Shown piece after piece: positions 33,290 through 45,009 of a DNA stretch of 64,000 nucleotides (position 1 is the stretch's first letter; the number at the start of each line of letters is the position of its first letter). The stretch lies in the NCBI GenBank assembly GCA_013176395.1, contig JABMLP010000009.1, positions 372,001 to 436,000 on the forward strand. Direction: 5' to 3'. Source of the stretch: Venturia oleaginea (taxonomy: Eukaryota > Ascomycota > Dothideomycetes > Venturiales > Venturiaceae). The translations under genes and the position numbers were made by a program. A model generated the notes under the pieces. The model saw nothing but the letters and a program-made list of their open reading frames with translations. It searched no databases and was not told the origin of the DNA.

Positions 33290-34560
33290 AAACGTCCAGA
33301 CAAGAAAGACAAGTAAAAGAAGAAAACAACAGTCGTATGCGAAACCTCAACTTAACCAAGAAAAATAGAAGTCTCCAACAAAACCCCATCAATCCCAATC
33401 GCAAAAGGCAGAGGCGAAAACAATAACCCGCGAACCTATTCTCCATTTACACGTCCTCGCCTACTCGTCTCACATCCCGTCCCCGCATCCAAACAAAACT
33501 TCTCACCACAGATCCAGTAACAATACAGAATGACACGGGTGTAACGACCCATCTCTCAAATAGGAGAACCCGTACGACCTTGATCCCTTCTCGTGGAACC
33601 AGTGTCTGTCGTGTATGGAGGAGATTCCGATGGAGTCGCGCCTCTTCATCGTCTTTGCTGCTGCTGCTTTGATGCGATGGAGATGGAGATGGGATTTTGT
33701 GATGGATGGCGGGCGGCGTGGGGGTTATGGCGGAGGAGTTTGAAGGACATGAGGTTATTGGGGTTTTTAGAGGGTTCGAAATGCTCAGGTTATGTAGGCT
33801 GTGTGAATTCATACCTCACCCACCTCACCATCCCATTCTTTCCACAGCCCCTCCACCATCGCACCATCGCACCATCACACACCACCAACCAACCCAGCCC
33901 AAGTACCAAAAAAAATCAAAAAAAATCAACATCGCATCATCTCCCTAAAGCCACTTGCCAACATAAATCTTACGTAGGCTATACAAACAAATCCCACACA
34001 ATCTAAGATTTCTCTGTACCATGTAAGCCCCATCGGCGCAATGGAGCCAAAGTAGTTGATAACCAAATAAATTCACATATCCAACATTCCCCCAAAGCAA
34101 GAAAACATACTGCATCGAACCCGGCAGTAAGACGAGGCGAGGAGAGGAGAGAGCGCAACAAAATATTCGCAACTTCTCAAAACTCCGGCCTGAAACAGCT
34201 GACCAGGAACGCTGGTTGAATATAAGGTACCCCGTCTCTAGGAATAAAACAAAGGAAAAGAAGAAGAAAAAGATGATGCGACGGTATAGAACAGTAAATA
34301 TACAGCGAACGGAATCAAATCTCCCGTAATTCACTCGAATCCCCCAGCCAACCCCCTTCTTCACATCTCCGAAATTTGCACCATCACAACAGAGAACCAC
34401 GAAGAAGAATTGAACGTGAGCTTGAATTGGAGGACGCTGTTCGCCAATATATACAAAAAGAGAGCTCTACAAGGCCAGAATACCCAAGCTGCACAACAAA
34501 AGAAATGTTCCATAGTTCTACTTCATGGGGATGCTAAATATACAGAAAAGACTGCCCATC
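33290..34560. other. intergenic, 5' of subtilase and 3' of YME1
   Basis: No gene supported. A CACC/CCATCGCA-rich simple stretch lies at about 33815-33900, followed by A-rich DNA. Frames at 33447-33812 (-) and 33593-34006 (+) overlap each other and have low-complexity products. The 34000-34560 part is probably the YME1 3' UTR. Confidence 0.45.
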
Positions 34561-37094
34561 CTACGACTTCTCCTCCCTCGACGAAGAAGAGGCAGTCAGC
34601 GAGGCAGTCGGGAACGGTGCTGGAGGCTCATCACTTCCAACACCAACCCCGGGAATGCCATTTGGTTCACCAACAGGAGGTGGCATACCCAAGCCAGGAC
34701 CCGCTGGACCTGATGGCGGCACACCGGGCTTGATGGATGTGATTTTCGGTGGCTCGATGGTTTTCATAGGACCCGGCGTCGACTTCAGCCTATCCGGCAA
34801 TATCTCTCCTTTGATAATCTTCTCCATCTCCTCTTTGTTCAATATCTCATAATCGACTAGGCCTTTGCTTACGGCATCGAGAGACTTTCTGTTTTCTTTC
34901 AGCAGTTTGAGAACACGCTCCTTGCTCTCATCGATGATTCTCTTCACTTCGTCCCAGACGAGTTGATTCATACCCGTGGGCAATTCTCCCCGGCTGAGAT
35001 CCAAGTTTCCTAGTTTGTCAGACATGCCAAACCGCTTGACCATTGACAGACCTATGTTTGTGGCGGATGAAATGTCTGACGATGCACCGCTGGTAACAGC
35101 ATCCTCGCCATAGACAAGGATCTCGGCACACTTGCCTCCCATTAATACGTCTATTTGAGCCAGCATCTCTTGTTTCGACTCTGATACCCTATCCAAATCG
35201 GGTAATTGGTACGTGATTCCAAGAGCGTGTCCACGGGGCATGATCGTGGCCTTGTACAAAGGAATTGCATGCGGAGTCAACAGCGCGATCAGAGCGTGTC
35301 CACCTTCATGATAAGCTGTCATGATCTTGTCCTTTTCTTGGATAACAGCACTTCGTCGCTCAGGACCCATCAAGATCTTGTCTTTTGCCCACTCGAAGTC
35401 GCGCATGTGGATCTTGGTAGCCTTGCGTTTGCTAGCATATACAGCTGCCTGGTTGGCTAAGTTTTCAAGATCGGCACCAGAGAAGCCAGTAGTGCCTCGA
35501 GCAATCACCGAAAAATCGACATCGGTTCCGACTTGCATGTTCTTCAATTTGAGCTTCATAATAGCCATACGTCCACGGACATCTGGCAAGGGTACATTAA
35601 CGTTGCGGTCGAAACGGCCAGGTCGAGTAAGCGCGCTGTCGAGAGATTGGGGGAAATTGGTAGCGGCAATGATAACGATACTACTTCCTTGATCGAATCC
35701 GTCGAGTTCAGTCAAAAGTTGGTTGAGAGTCATCTTCGCATAGGCACCATCGCGCGGGTGTCGTTTGCCTCCTATTGCGTCCAGCTCGTCAATGAAAATG
35801 ATGGCAGGGGACTTGGTACGAGCACTAGCGAAGAGCTCCCGGACGCGCTTCGCGCCGATACCAACATACATCTCGTCGAATTCGGATCCAGAGGCATAAA
35901 AGAAAGGAACTCCAGCTTCGCCAGCGACGGCTCTGGCTAGCAGAGTCTTGCCAGTTCCTGGGGGACCAACAAGCAGAACACCTTTGGGAAGCTTGCCGCC
36001 CAGTGTCGAGAATTGTTTGGGGTCCTTGAGGAAAGCCACTAGCTCCTGTAGCTCTTCCTTGGCCTCATCACAGCCTTCCACATCGCTGAACTTGGTCTTT
36101 TGTAATTCTGGTTTCACTTCATTGGGATTGGTTCCTCCTCCGCGCTTGAGCAGAAAAGCACTTTCAACCATCATAGAAATGATCACGTAGAAAATCCAGA
36201 CGGAAAACGCAAACCAGGCAAAGAATCTGATCCATTTAAAGATGGTACTGCCATACGATTCCTCGACCACGACGTAAAGAGGGGCATCCTTGGCTCCAGA
36301 TCCAGATTTCGCAAAAGCCGAATTGCCACCTCCTAAACGGGCCCCTACTGCTTGTGCTACGGCGCCGAGTTGGTCATTGTTGAGGTTGGTGTTATTTTGC
36401 AGGCCTCCATTTTGTGCTTCCGATTGTGCGACCTTGTCCAGAGCTTTTTTGTAGGTTGCCTCAACAGCAGCGTTGCTGGCATATTGGCCAGTGTCGAAGC
36501 GTTGAACTACCAATTCGGGTCTGTTGGCGCGGAGGAGGGCAGAATAGAAAGCATTTTGAGCACTTGCACTGTGCGGGTTGTTGTTTGCTGTCTGTTCCAT
36601 GTGCGATAGAAGATTGTAGGAAGAATTCGAACCCCAGAGAGCTCTGCGTTGTTCAAGCCCGTTGTTTCTGAGATTGGAGATGGGTGTGAGGTTGAGAGGA
36701 CCGAATCGAGTGGTGGTGGAAAACTGTCGTCCTGCGCCAAGAAGCATGAATGGGTTGGCATTTGTAAGAGAGCTGTGTGAGACTAAGCGCTGGTCAGCAT
36801 GTATGAAGAAGCTCTTGGTCTACCAAATCTAGTCTTACCCGAGTTGAACAATGGCACGTACGAATTTCGTGTGGCTGACTGCGGTCGATTGAGATTGAGC
36901 GGCGAAGGACTGGGGCGATTCATAGAGGCGGACAGAGCGGAGGTTGGTGCGCGCCATGAGGTCCGGAACACGGCTGATACAGCAGGCCATAATTCAGTGG
37001 CGGCAGAGGCCAGATTCTAGGAGAGAAGTCAGTATGGTGATGAAATGGGCGATGTAGTCGTGGAATGTACCGGAAGTGCTATTAAAGAGGCCAT
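34561..37094 (-). CDS. YME1: mitochondrial i-AAA protease YME1
   Basis: Exons 37071-37094 (8 codons), 36839-37016 and 34561-36782, with introns of 54 and 56 nt, give 807 aa. YME1 forms the ATP-dependent hexameric protease of the inner membrane facing the intermembrane space and removes misfolded or unassembled proteins. A basic, Ser/Arg-rich presequence (about 1-80) precedes one TM helix ([19 protein letters not shown], about 250-270). The AAA domain has Walker A GPPGTGKT (340-347), Walker [11 protein letters not shown] (395-404) and the second region of homology with arginine fingers (RPGRFDR). The zinc protease motif is HEGGH (559-563). A long Pro/Gly-rich tail ends the protein. The first exon was chosen because its ATG is the only one joining an open frame through good splice sites. 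Confidence 0.93.
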
Positions 37095-38203
37095 GGTTTC
37101 TTGTAGCACTGCAGCAGGAGCTGCCGAAAGAAAGAACGAACAACAACGCTGCTCAAAAGCAGAACCACGAGAGTCGGGTTTGCCGATTGTGATGGAATCG
37201 ATGGAGTTAGCCACAGGCGGCCGTGGTGGTGAGTTCAAGTTGGAGTGATTGTCGATCTAAACTAGAAGTAGCAAAGAGCCTCAGTCACGTGGAACTCAAC
37301 CATCCCGCTACGATTAAGTCCCATGCAAGTATGGTAAGACCAGTTTACGGCAATTGGAAGACATTTGTATCTTAATTATGATCGCGCAGTTGTCAACAAT
37401 AAGCCGTTCCGAAACTTTCGCTCAGAACTTGGTACTGGTCTCAGATCTACCGAGCGGTTGAACCAGGAATACACGTTTGCCGCGCCTCCCATCGTAGCAC
37501 TAGCACCATCCATCTCGAAGTCCCTATCACCACCCTCATCACCCACCTAAATAACAACATCCTGAGGATTCTCTTTCTTTAAGTCCAGAAGAACTTGTCC
37601 TGGGTAGCACTGGAGCAGTACCAAGACCTTAAGCCACCATATAGGACAGCCCGAGTCCCTACAGGGCGATCAGTCTTACGAAGAGCAGATCTGAAAAGCA
37701 TTTAACCAGTCCCTCAAAACCACATCGACTTGCCCGCGCTGAGATCTGTAGATCGGTAGGGACAAAACGTCAAGTTCGAGCACGGGCGTCAACAATACCT
37801 TTTGTTTCATGTTTGAGCGTGTGGAAGAGACGGCGTATGGCGGAACAAAGAGGAGTTGCTTGATGGTTTACCTCGATAGGCTCGGAGTTCACCATCTCGC
37901 CGAAGCACCCATGTAACCCATCTCTACACACTACCATTGCCAGGAAGCAAGAAATCAGGTATCATGTGGTAATTGAAAATTGTTTAAAGTGAATGATCAA
38001 GCTGTGGAATTCTGGTAGTATCGAATCCTTGCTTGCTGTTGCAATACACCCGATGAAACAGAATCCTTCGATAATCGAATCCATTAATACACCACCCATG
38101 CCTATTCGCGTCCATGCTGATGCTATTATTCATATCCCGCCATGCATATCATGATTACAACCCTGCTCACTCGCTTCCTTCACCACCCCGATGGCTGCAC
38201 TCT
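37095..38203. other. intergenic, nothing recognised
   Basis: Promoter side of YME1 and 3' side of the GPI-type protein gene. Only short frames without resemblance (37365-37550). Confidence 0.45.
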
Positions 38204-38629
38204 CTATTGAAGAACGCACAAGCCGATCAGGAAGGCCACGACTGCACTCATGACAGGAAGGACGTTGAACTTGGTTAATGAGGCCGCGCTTAAAACAGTC
38301 GGAGTTAAGGATGCGGGACCGTTCGGAGTGTTGACGGGGCTGGTGACAGTTGGAGTCGTGAATGTTGGGCCTGGAGTCTCGAGTGCTGATGATGGTCGAG
38401 TTGTGTTTTGGTAGCCGCTTGATGTGATGAAGGTTGTCGCAGTTTCGACGCCGCCGCCTGGAGTGCTGGTGATGAGGATTGTTGAAGGTCCCACGACGGT
38501 CTTTGGCGTGGTCAGGTTCGAAATGGTGAAGGATAGAATGCTTGAGTTTGTTGCATTCTGGGCGAGGACAAAGCTGCCCAGGCTCACGATGTAGAGCAGG
38601 ACTTGTAGGAAGGACATTGTTGCGACCAT
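38204..38629 (-). CDS. small Ser/Thr-rich GPI-anchored surface protein (predicted)
   Basis: From Met at 38629 (or 38617, four codons later) the product is 141 or 137 aa. The N-terminus FLQVLLYIVSLGSFVLAQN is a signal peptide with a likely cleavage after LAQ. The mature part is rich in Thr, Ser and Pro (STPGGGVETATTFITSS, FTTPTVTSPVNTPNGP) with N-glycosylation sites (NAT, NSS, NTT). The C-terminus is a hydrophobic stretch MSAVVAFLIGLCVLQ at the very end, as in GPI-anchor signals. It is probably a glycosylated wall or membrane protein. No further family is recognised. A longer upstream Met (38764) would put the signal peptide internally and is unlikely. Confidence 0.7.
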   Translation of the reverse strand: MVATMSFLQVLLYIVSLGSFVLAQNATNSSILSFTISNLTTPKTVVGPSTILITSTPGGGVETATTFITSSGYQNTTRPSSALETPGPTFTTPTVTSPVNTPNGPASLTPTVLSAASLTKFNVLPVMSAVVAFLIGLCVLQ

Positions 38630-39464
38630 TGTGAGGTTTGGGTATGGGCAGAGAAGTTGTCGAGAGAGTTTGCTGATTTTATATTCGAGCTCAGGCCCCG
38701 TTGGTGCAAGGTAGTTAGATGTGTATCGTGTATTTTGAGTAACAAACTCGCCGAGCCACAGCACACGGCAGGGAGTGATCAGCTCAGCAGCTGTAGATCA
38801 ATTGCAAGATAATCCAGGCAGAATTGCTCGAGGATGGCGATTGGATGTCTGAGACTGCTTTTAGGGGGGGACAGGTCACGCAGTAGGCGAGCGTTAGAGA
38901 TGATTCTTCATGGAGCCAAGGCGGCAAAAGGAGTAAGGTAGGATTGCACGCGGGCCAGTGCTACTTGGGGCATAAGGCGTGCGAGCGTGCCTCTCGACAG
39001 CGGGAGGCCTAGTCATGGCTATATTTGGGAGAGCACACGGGTGAGGCTGGGAGAGCACACAGGGAGGCCATGGCCATGATTTGCGTCTCTGCGCCTCAGC
39101 GATTGGACGAGAGGCCGCCATTGGAGGCAGAAGGAGGCATACGCTTCTGTTTCCGTGTATCACTTGGACCCGTCATAGTATGGGCTATGGACGGCGCTGG
39201 ACGATGGACGATGGACAGGTCCGACTTGTTTCTATACACAAGTCGTTGGTGTTGCTCCCCCGCTGGAATTGGCGGCAGGGAGACACTCCCGAATCGACCG
39301 CTTGGGCTAGGAGCTGGACTTCCATCACTGTCACATACAAAATTACAGGACTCTGCTAGAACTACTCATACAATCAGACCTTAGCAGTGCCACATTGAAT
39401 CCTGCCCTTTCTATCCCGCCCGACCGTGTCCAGAGAGTTTCCAAACTCTTCCAGGATCCAAAAC
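38630..39464. other. intergenic, nothing recognised
   Basis: GC-rich around 38880-39300 with short overlapping frames on both strands (38894-39163, 39025-39384) that look spurious. The last part is upstream of coronin. Confidence 0.45.
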
Positions 39465-41876
39465 ATGGCTGGCCGATTCGTGAGAGCTTCCAAATACCGT
39501 ACGCCGCGTCCACGTATTCCCCTCCAAGCCATGCTGACACGGCAGTGATATAGGACATGTCTTCGGGCAGCCAACAAAGAAGGTACTATCATTATGCGAC
39601 TGGAACGAGAGGACACATGCCAACTTGCGATGACAGGAGCAATGCTACGACAACCTTCGGATATCCAAGAATGCCTGGGACACAAACTTGATCAAGGTCC
39701 GCTAGGCACCATATACACTGGAGACAATGGTACAATCTCTGACCAGGAGTAGGCCAATCCTGATTACATCTCGGTCAATTGGGAAGCAAGCGGTGGAGGC
39801 GCATTTGCCGTCATTCCTGTCAGCGAGCGAGGACGCCTGCCAGAACGATTGCCTCTTTTTCGCGGGCACACTGCGGCTGTGCTGGACACGGACTGGTCGG
39901 TGGATCAATTCGATTTAAGAGGGACAATGCTCATGGTGTAACAGGAACCCATTTGACGACAGTCTGCTGGCATCTGGTTCCGACGATGGCAAGGTAAGGC
40001 ACGCGACACATAATGTTGACCGCGATATCTGATACAGGACAAGGTATTCCTCTGGAGAGTTCCGGAGAACTTCACACTGCACTCCGATGCTGAAGACCCA
40101 TCTGATGTCTCGCCTGTAGGACGATTGAGCGGCCACACGCGGTACGTCAATTGATTTCACTCCACGCTCGGCTCGCGCTAATAGCAAGCAGAAAGGTTGG
40201 ACACGTCCTTTTCAACCCTGCCGCGTCCAACGTCCTCGCCAGTTCCTCCGGAGACTACACAATCAAGCTCTGGGATATCGAGCAAGGACAATCGCGTCTC
40301 ACTCTAAAAGGCACCGATATCTTCCAGTCTATGTCATGGAGCGCAGATGGTGCCTTCTTGGTCACCACCAGTCGCGACAAGAAGCTCCGAGTTTGGGATG
40401 TTCGGCAAGAAAAGCCCGTTCAGGAGGTTCCAGTAAGCAGGCATCAGCTCTGGTCACGAATATGGATTTAACAATCATTGCTAGGGACATTCTGGTGCAA
40501 AAAACAGCCGAGTCGTTTGGATGGGTGAGCATCACGCTATAGCAAACCTGGCATCAAACTAATATCGAACAGGCGAGCATGATCGTGTTGCCACTACTGG
40601 ATTCTCACGCATGAGTGATCGCCAACTGGGTCTGTGGGATATCAAGAATCCCAAAGAGCCTCTCGGCGGGTTCCAGATCCTAGATTCCATCTCAGGTGTC
40701 TGCATGCCATTCTGGGATGACGGAACCAATATGCTCTACCTTGCAGGAAAGGGGTAAGTTCGGTCACATGGTTAAGCAAACGAATTGCTGATAAACATAT
40801 ACAGTGACGGTAACATTCGTTACTTCGAATACGAGAACGACAAGTTTGAATATCTGTCCGAATACAAGTCCGCAGACCCACAGCGTGGTCTTGCATTTGT
40901 GCCCAAGCGCGGTGTACACCTTCATGAAAACGAGATCATGCGCGCGTACAAGACGGTCAACGATAACTGGATAGAGCCAGTGTCTTTCGTTGTCCCGAGA
41001 CGCGCAGAAGTTTTCCAGAGCGATATCTACCCTCCAACTACTGGACTCAAGCCAGCAGTCTCGGGTAAAGAATGGTTCGATGGCAAGTACGGAGTTCCTC
41101 CAAAGGTCTCCCTGGAAAGCGTGTATGATGGCAAGGCACCGATGGAAGTTCCGTCTGAGTCCAAGCCCATCAAAACCGAAACACCAATTACCAGACCACC
41201 TCCAACCAAGACAGAGGCGCCCAAAGCGGAGCCAGCCCCTGCACCGGTTCAACAGCGTGCGCCACCTCCCAAGAAGGAGGACAACAAAACTTCGATTGCA
41301 GCCATGGCCAACAAATTCGCTGACAAGGATGGGGGAGAAGAATCCTCGGACGATGACGCATCTAGCTTCGAGGAAATACCGAAGCCAATTGAGCGCCCGA
41401 CAGCACGCGCTGTTGAGCCAAAGAATGAGATACCAGCACCGACTCCAGTTGCTGCTCCTGCTCAACCTAAACCAGCACCCGTGTCACTGGCGCCAGAGAC
41501 GTCGCGTTCAACTCCAGCACGAACAGCGTCGAACTCCTCTCTTTGGGCCAAAGGAAACACTGATTCTGTCCCTCCAGCTTCATCTTCTTCCGATGCAGCT
41601 GCACCGGCTGCCGCTGGCTCACACCATGGTGCGGCTGAGGGCCTAAAGGGAAATCTGACCGACATGAAAGAGCAGAACACACGCATTCTACAATTGCTCG
41701 AACAGCAAACGCGAACCTTGGATCAACAAATGTATCAGATCATGTTCTTGACCGATGAAGTTGGAAAACTAAGAGGCAAGGGTGGCGCCTCCAGTGCTAC
41801 TGCTGGTGGTGGAAACAAAGAGATGGAGGAGAAGATTCGAAGACTTGAGTTAGAGCTGGAAGAGGCGAGGAGCTAG
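39465..41876 (+). CDS. CRN1: coronin (actin-binding WD40 protein)
   Basis: Ten exons: 39465-39498, 39554-39582, 39637-39696, 39753-39895, 39945-39993, 40038-40141, 40192-40432, 40485-40524, 40573-40753 and 40805-41876, giving 650 aa. Coronin binds F-actin and regulates Arp2/3 and cofilin at actin patches. It starts MAGRFVRASKYRHVFGQPTK, the invariant coronin N-terminus. A seven-blade propeller follows (SGDYTIKLWDIEQ, SRDKKLRVWDVRQ and others), then the conserved DUF1900 extension (DGNIRYFEYEND, RGLAFVPKR, AEVFQSDIYPPT, EWFDGKYGVPP). The linker (about 430-590) is Pro/Ala/Glu-rich as in yeast Crn1, and a trimeric coiled coil ends it. Several introns have weak donors (GTCCGC, GTCGGT), and exons of 29-49 nt make automatic prediction difficult. 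Confidence 0.93.
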
Positions 41877-44800
41877 ATTTCTCTTCTTGCTAACGACTAC
41901 GTTTAGGTCATGGGTCCTGTCATTCGGGGCCGCTAGATGAGACATGGTGTTCATGTTGGCAGGAGACAGGTGATGATCGGTTGACTTTCGTTTAGCGGGA
42001 CGATATTCTGTTTTGGTGAACATGGTTGCAGGATGTGTATTTGACTGTTGGATTTTGTATCGGTGGCAAAAGCGTTGGTCTGTACTTCAATGTTCATGTT
42101 TCCATCACCACCCCCATCACCATTTGCGAAGATCCAACTGACGCCGCTTACATTCTCGTACAGTTATTTTGCCAAACTAGTGATTGTTGATTTAGTAGGT
42201 TATGGGACTCTGAACGAAGTAGGTGATTATGGGCTGCCCGCTGTCTATGACGAGCCTGTAAGATACCTGTCTGAAAGCTTCTTTTCTCGTTTTTTATGAA
42301 CCATCATCGACGCGACTGCTTTCTGATTAACTTCCTTTCCCTGCGCTTTTCTTTGCGGTTGATGCGTTTCTGAATTATCAATCAAGCTGAACAGTGATTA
42401 CGAGTAATAAATTTCTGGCACGGTATTTTCTTTTGACGTCGTCGGAAATGTAGTAAAATCGAACGTCTGGTTTTAGGCGCAATTGTTGGCAGGATGTGAA
42501 TTGAAGGGTTGACGTGTCTTTATTCGCGGCTATGGTAATTGATTCTGACGCCCTCGCTGCTGTTCATGGGCCAAATCCCTCTTCGGGATGGAGAGTTCTT
42601 GTGGTGCCGCTGTGTTTATGAGCTGGAGTAGTTGAGTCAGGTATGTTCGCTGCCAGGCTGGAGGAAGTACGCGTAGGTATGATATTCGGAATCGTTTGGG
42701 ATAGGTTTGTAAATGCAAGGTTGCCGGTGGAGTTTTCTATTGTCTTGGATGCCTCGTCGATGGATTTTTATACTGCGGGTAATTTTGGGTCTGCGGTGTT
42801 GAGACGAAAGGGGTGGATTATTAGCGTGCTTTGGAGGACTAGATACTGAGTTGTAGGACACTAGGGATGGGAAGATATTCATCTAGTTCACGCCCCGTTG
42901 ATGTTCTTATCGAAGAAAGATATTGAGCTCGGACGGGTTGGGAAGGGAAATGGTTGATTTTTATGTTGGTATTAGGGTTAGATGGATGAATGTAGGTATG
43001 GTATGACAGATACCGCGTACCTATGAGAAGTTTAATGGGTAACGGTTGACGGTAAACGGTTGACGGTAAACGGTAATGATGGAATTCAACTCGCCGATTG
43101 ATTTGATCAACCAACCAACCAGCCAGCGTAGGTAACCTTGTTCCTTACGAAGACATAGATCGGTCCTGTCTCTCAGAGCTCAGGAACTCAGGGCTCTCAG
43201 AGGGCTCAAGAACTCAGGGCCCAGGAACTTAGTAAGATGGTGAAGGAGATGGCGACAGCGGACACGCAGTTTACGGAGAGGGTGGGTATAGAGCCCAACA
43301 GCGCTGGCGGTATTGACTGGTCTTTGTTATGACGATTAAACGCGGTGAGTACTGTTGCTAGAGCTAGAGCTGATATGGCTTGCTCGGAGACTTCGATCTA
43401 GGATATTGATTATCCTTGAGGTGAAGTTGGGAGAGTACGAGGGAAGTACTAAGCTAGGAAGGCGCAGGTGTCTGAGTCGAAGGAAAGGGGAAGAAGTGTA
43501 GGGAGAAAGCGGTAGGGGAGAATATGAAGAGGAAGAGAAAGATGGAGGGATACTTGGTGGCCTTGTAGCCCGCTTTCGCAAATCTGGGTGAGCTGGCCGG
43601 TTGGATGTTGAGAGGTGAGATGGAAAGATCTGGGGTTTTCTTGTACTGGGAATTTGCTCTGTGTTCAATACATCTATCATTCGTGAATAATTTGATATGG
43701 ACTCACTGACCCAGACAGGCTTTGGGGAATATAATCCATGATGGGAACCTGCGACTCAAATAGCTCTTGTTAGATCGTACTAATTACTTCAATCAAACTC
43801 GTAACAGCCAACCAAGCAGGATTCAAACTAAAGAATTTTTGTTAACAATCTCCAGTAAACACCATTTCCCTCCAAATTGTATATCAAACCGCAGTAACAG
43901 GCGTCTGATGATATCTTCTCTACCCCTTCCTCTTCCTCCTTCCATATATGACATTAAAAAAACAATCTTCTTAGGCTTAGACGTACCTCAACGCCTCCGG
44001 CCTTCTCTTCTAGTATAGAATCGCAGGGTAGGAAAGCCTCCTTCCTCTTCATCTTCCCAAACTGTTGGTTGCTTCAAGTTCAGCGTCGTAATCATGATGG
44101 TGACGCTGGAGGGCCAAAGCGAGATGGGTGGGTTGTTTGCAGGAAGGGGATGGGGATTAGTTTAATTTTATTATAGTTAATTGGAATTCTTCTTCCTCCT
44201 CTTCTTCTTCGTTGGGTTGGAGGCGCGGAGGTTGAGGGATGGCATGGTGTGAATTGATGCTTTGGATGTGCAGGTGGGAAGTGGGAGATTCGAGATATAG
44301 GGTTGAGACTTGGGTGTCGGTGTCGGCGGGCTTACCTTAAACTATTGAATCGTTTTGAGAAAACAGATCGATTTGTTTATCGGCATGTGTTATACTATAT
44401 GATCTAGAAACAATAAGCACGATATCAATTAATAGGTAGTCAAGAGATTTTCTTCCCCTTTGCCACAGATCCTTTTCTCAAGATTTACCTGGCAGGATGT
44501 CATTTCCAACTGCCATCTGAGAAATGACATAGCTGCGGGCTAGGATCTTTCTAAGCCGTAAGATTTTAGCTGAAACAGTAGATTAGCAGTAAACTTACGG
44601 CTGTATTTTTTTTGCAATCGTAAAGTTGCGATTATTCTACCGTTTCAGCCAAACTCTTAAAAGTTTACCGCTTAGAAAGACCGTACCCCGTGGCTATGGA
44701 CTCACATCACAGGTAACAGCCCAAAAACTCATCAAGGGCTAGCGTGATCCATAATCTCTAAGCATATCAGTAACTTCTACATAACATAAAATAGTGGAGA

Positions 44801-45009
44801 ACGAAATGGCTGTGAAAAGTAAATCGCGCTATTCCACAACTCGAAAGGGTGGTCAACGATCGTGATGACTAGCTCAGCCACAAGGTAGCCCGAGAATCAA
44901 TCAGGCTGAATCAAGAGACAACTTGTAAATGGGAAAACAATCCATCGTCAGCCATATTCGTTGTCCATCCATAAAGTCAGACCTATATCCTGCTGATGAT
45001 CTGATTCCC
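41877..45009. other. 3.1-kb gap with short repeats
   Basis: No supportable gene. At 43040-43075 ACGGTTGACGGTAA is repeated. At about 43174-43235 a CAGAGCTCAGGAACTCAGGG-type word is repeated three times with variation. A diverged inverted repeat lies at 44546-44680. Frames at 43336-43680 (-) and 43767-44018 (+) encode low-complexity Ser/Pro products and look spurious. Confidence 0.5.
44546..44680. repeat. imperfect inverted repeat, MITE-like
   Basis: The left arm (from CTTTCTAAGCCGTAAGA at 44547) and the right arm (reverse complement CTTTCTAAGCGGTAAAC, ending 44679) can be followed over about 60 nt each, including AGCTGAAACAGTAGA / GGCTGAAACGGTAGA. A short AT-rich centre lies near 44610. A shorter perfect inverted pair ATGTCATTTC / GAAATGACAT lies just left at about 44498-44530. 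It is too diverged to assign to a family. Confidence 0.55.

Noticed and set aside
36783..36971. A separate small gene starting at 36971
   Set aside because: The first codon there is GTG, and the frame is exon 2 of YME1, joined by good splice sites on both sides.
40764..41465. 233-codon minus-strand frame opposite coronin exon 10
   Set aside because: An antisense shadow of the coronin exon; its Arg/Trp/Leu-rich composition comes from the sense codons.
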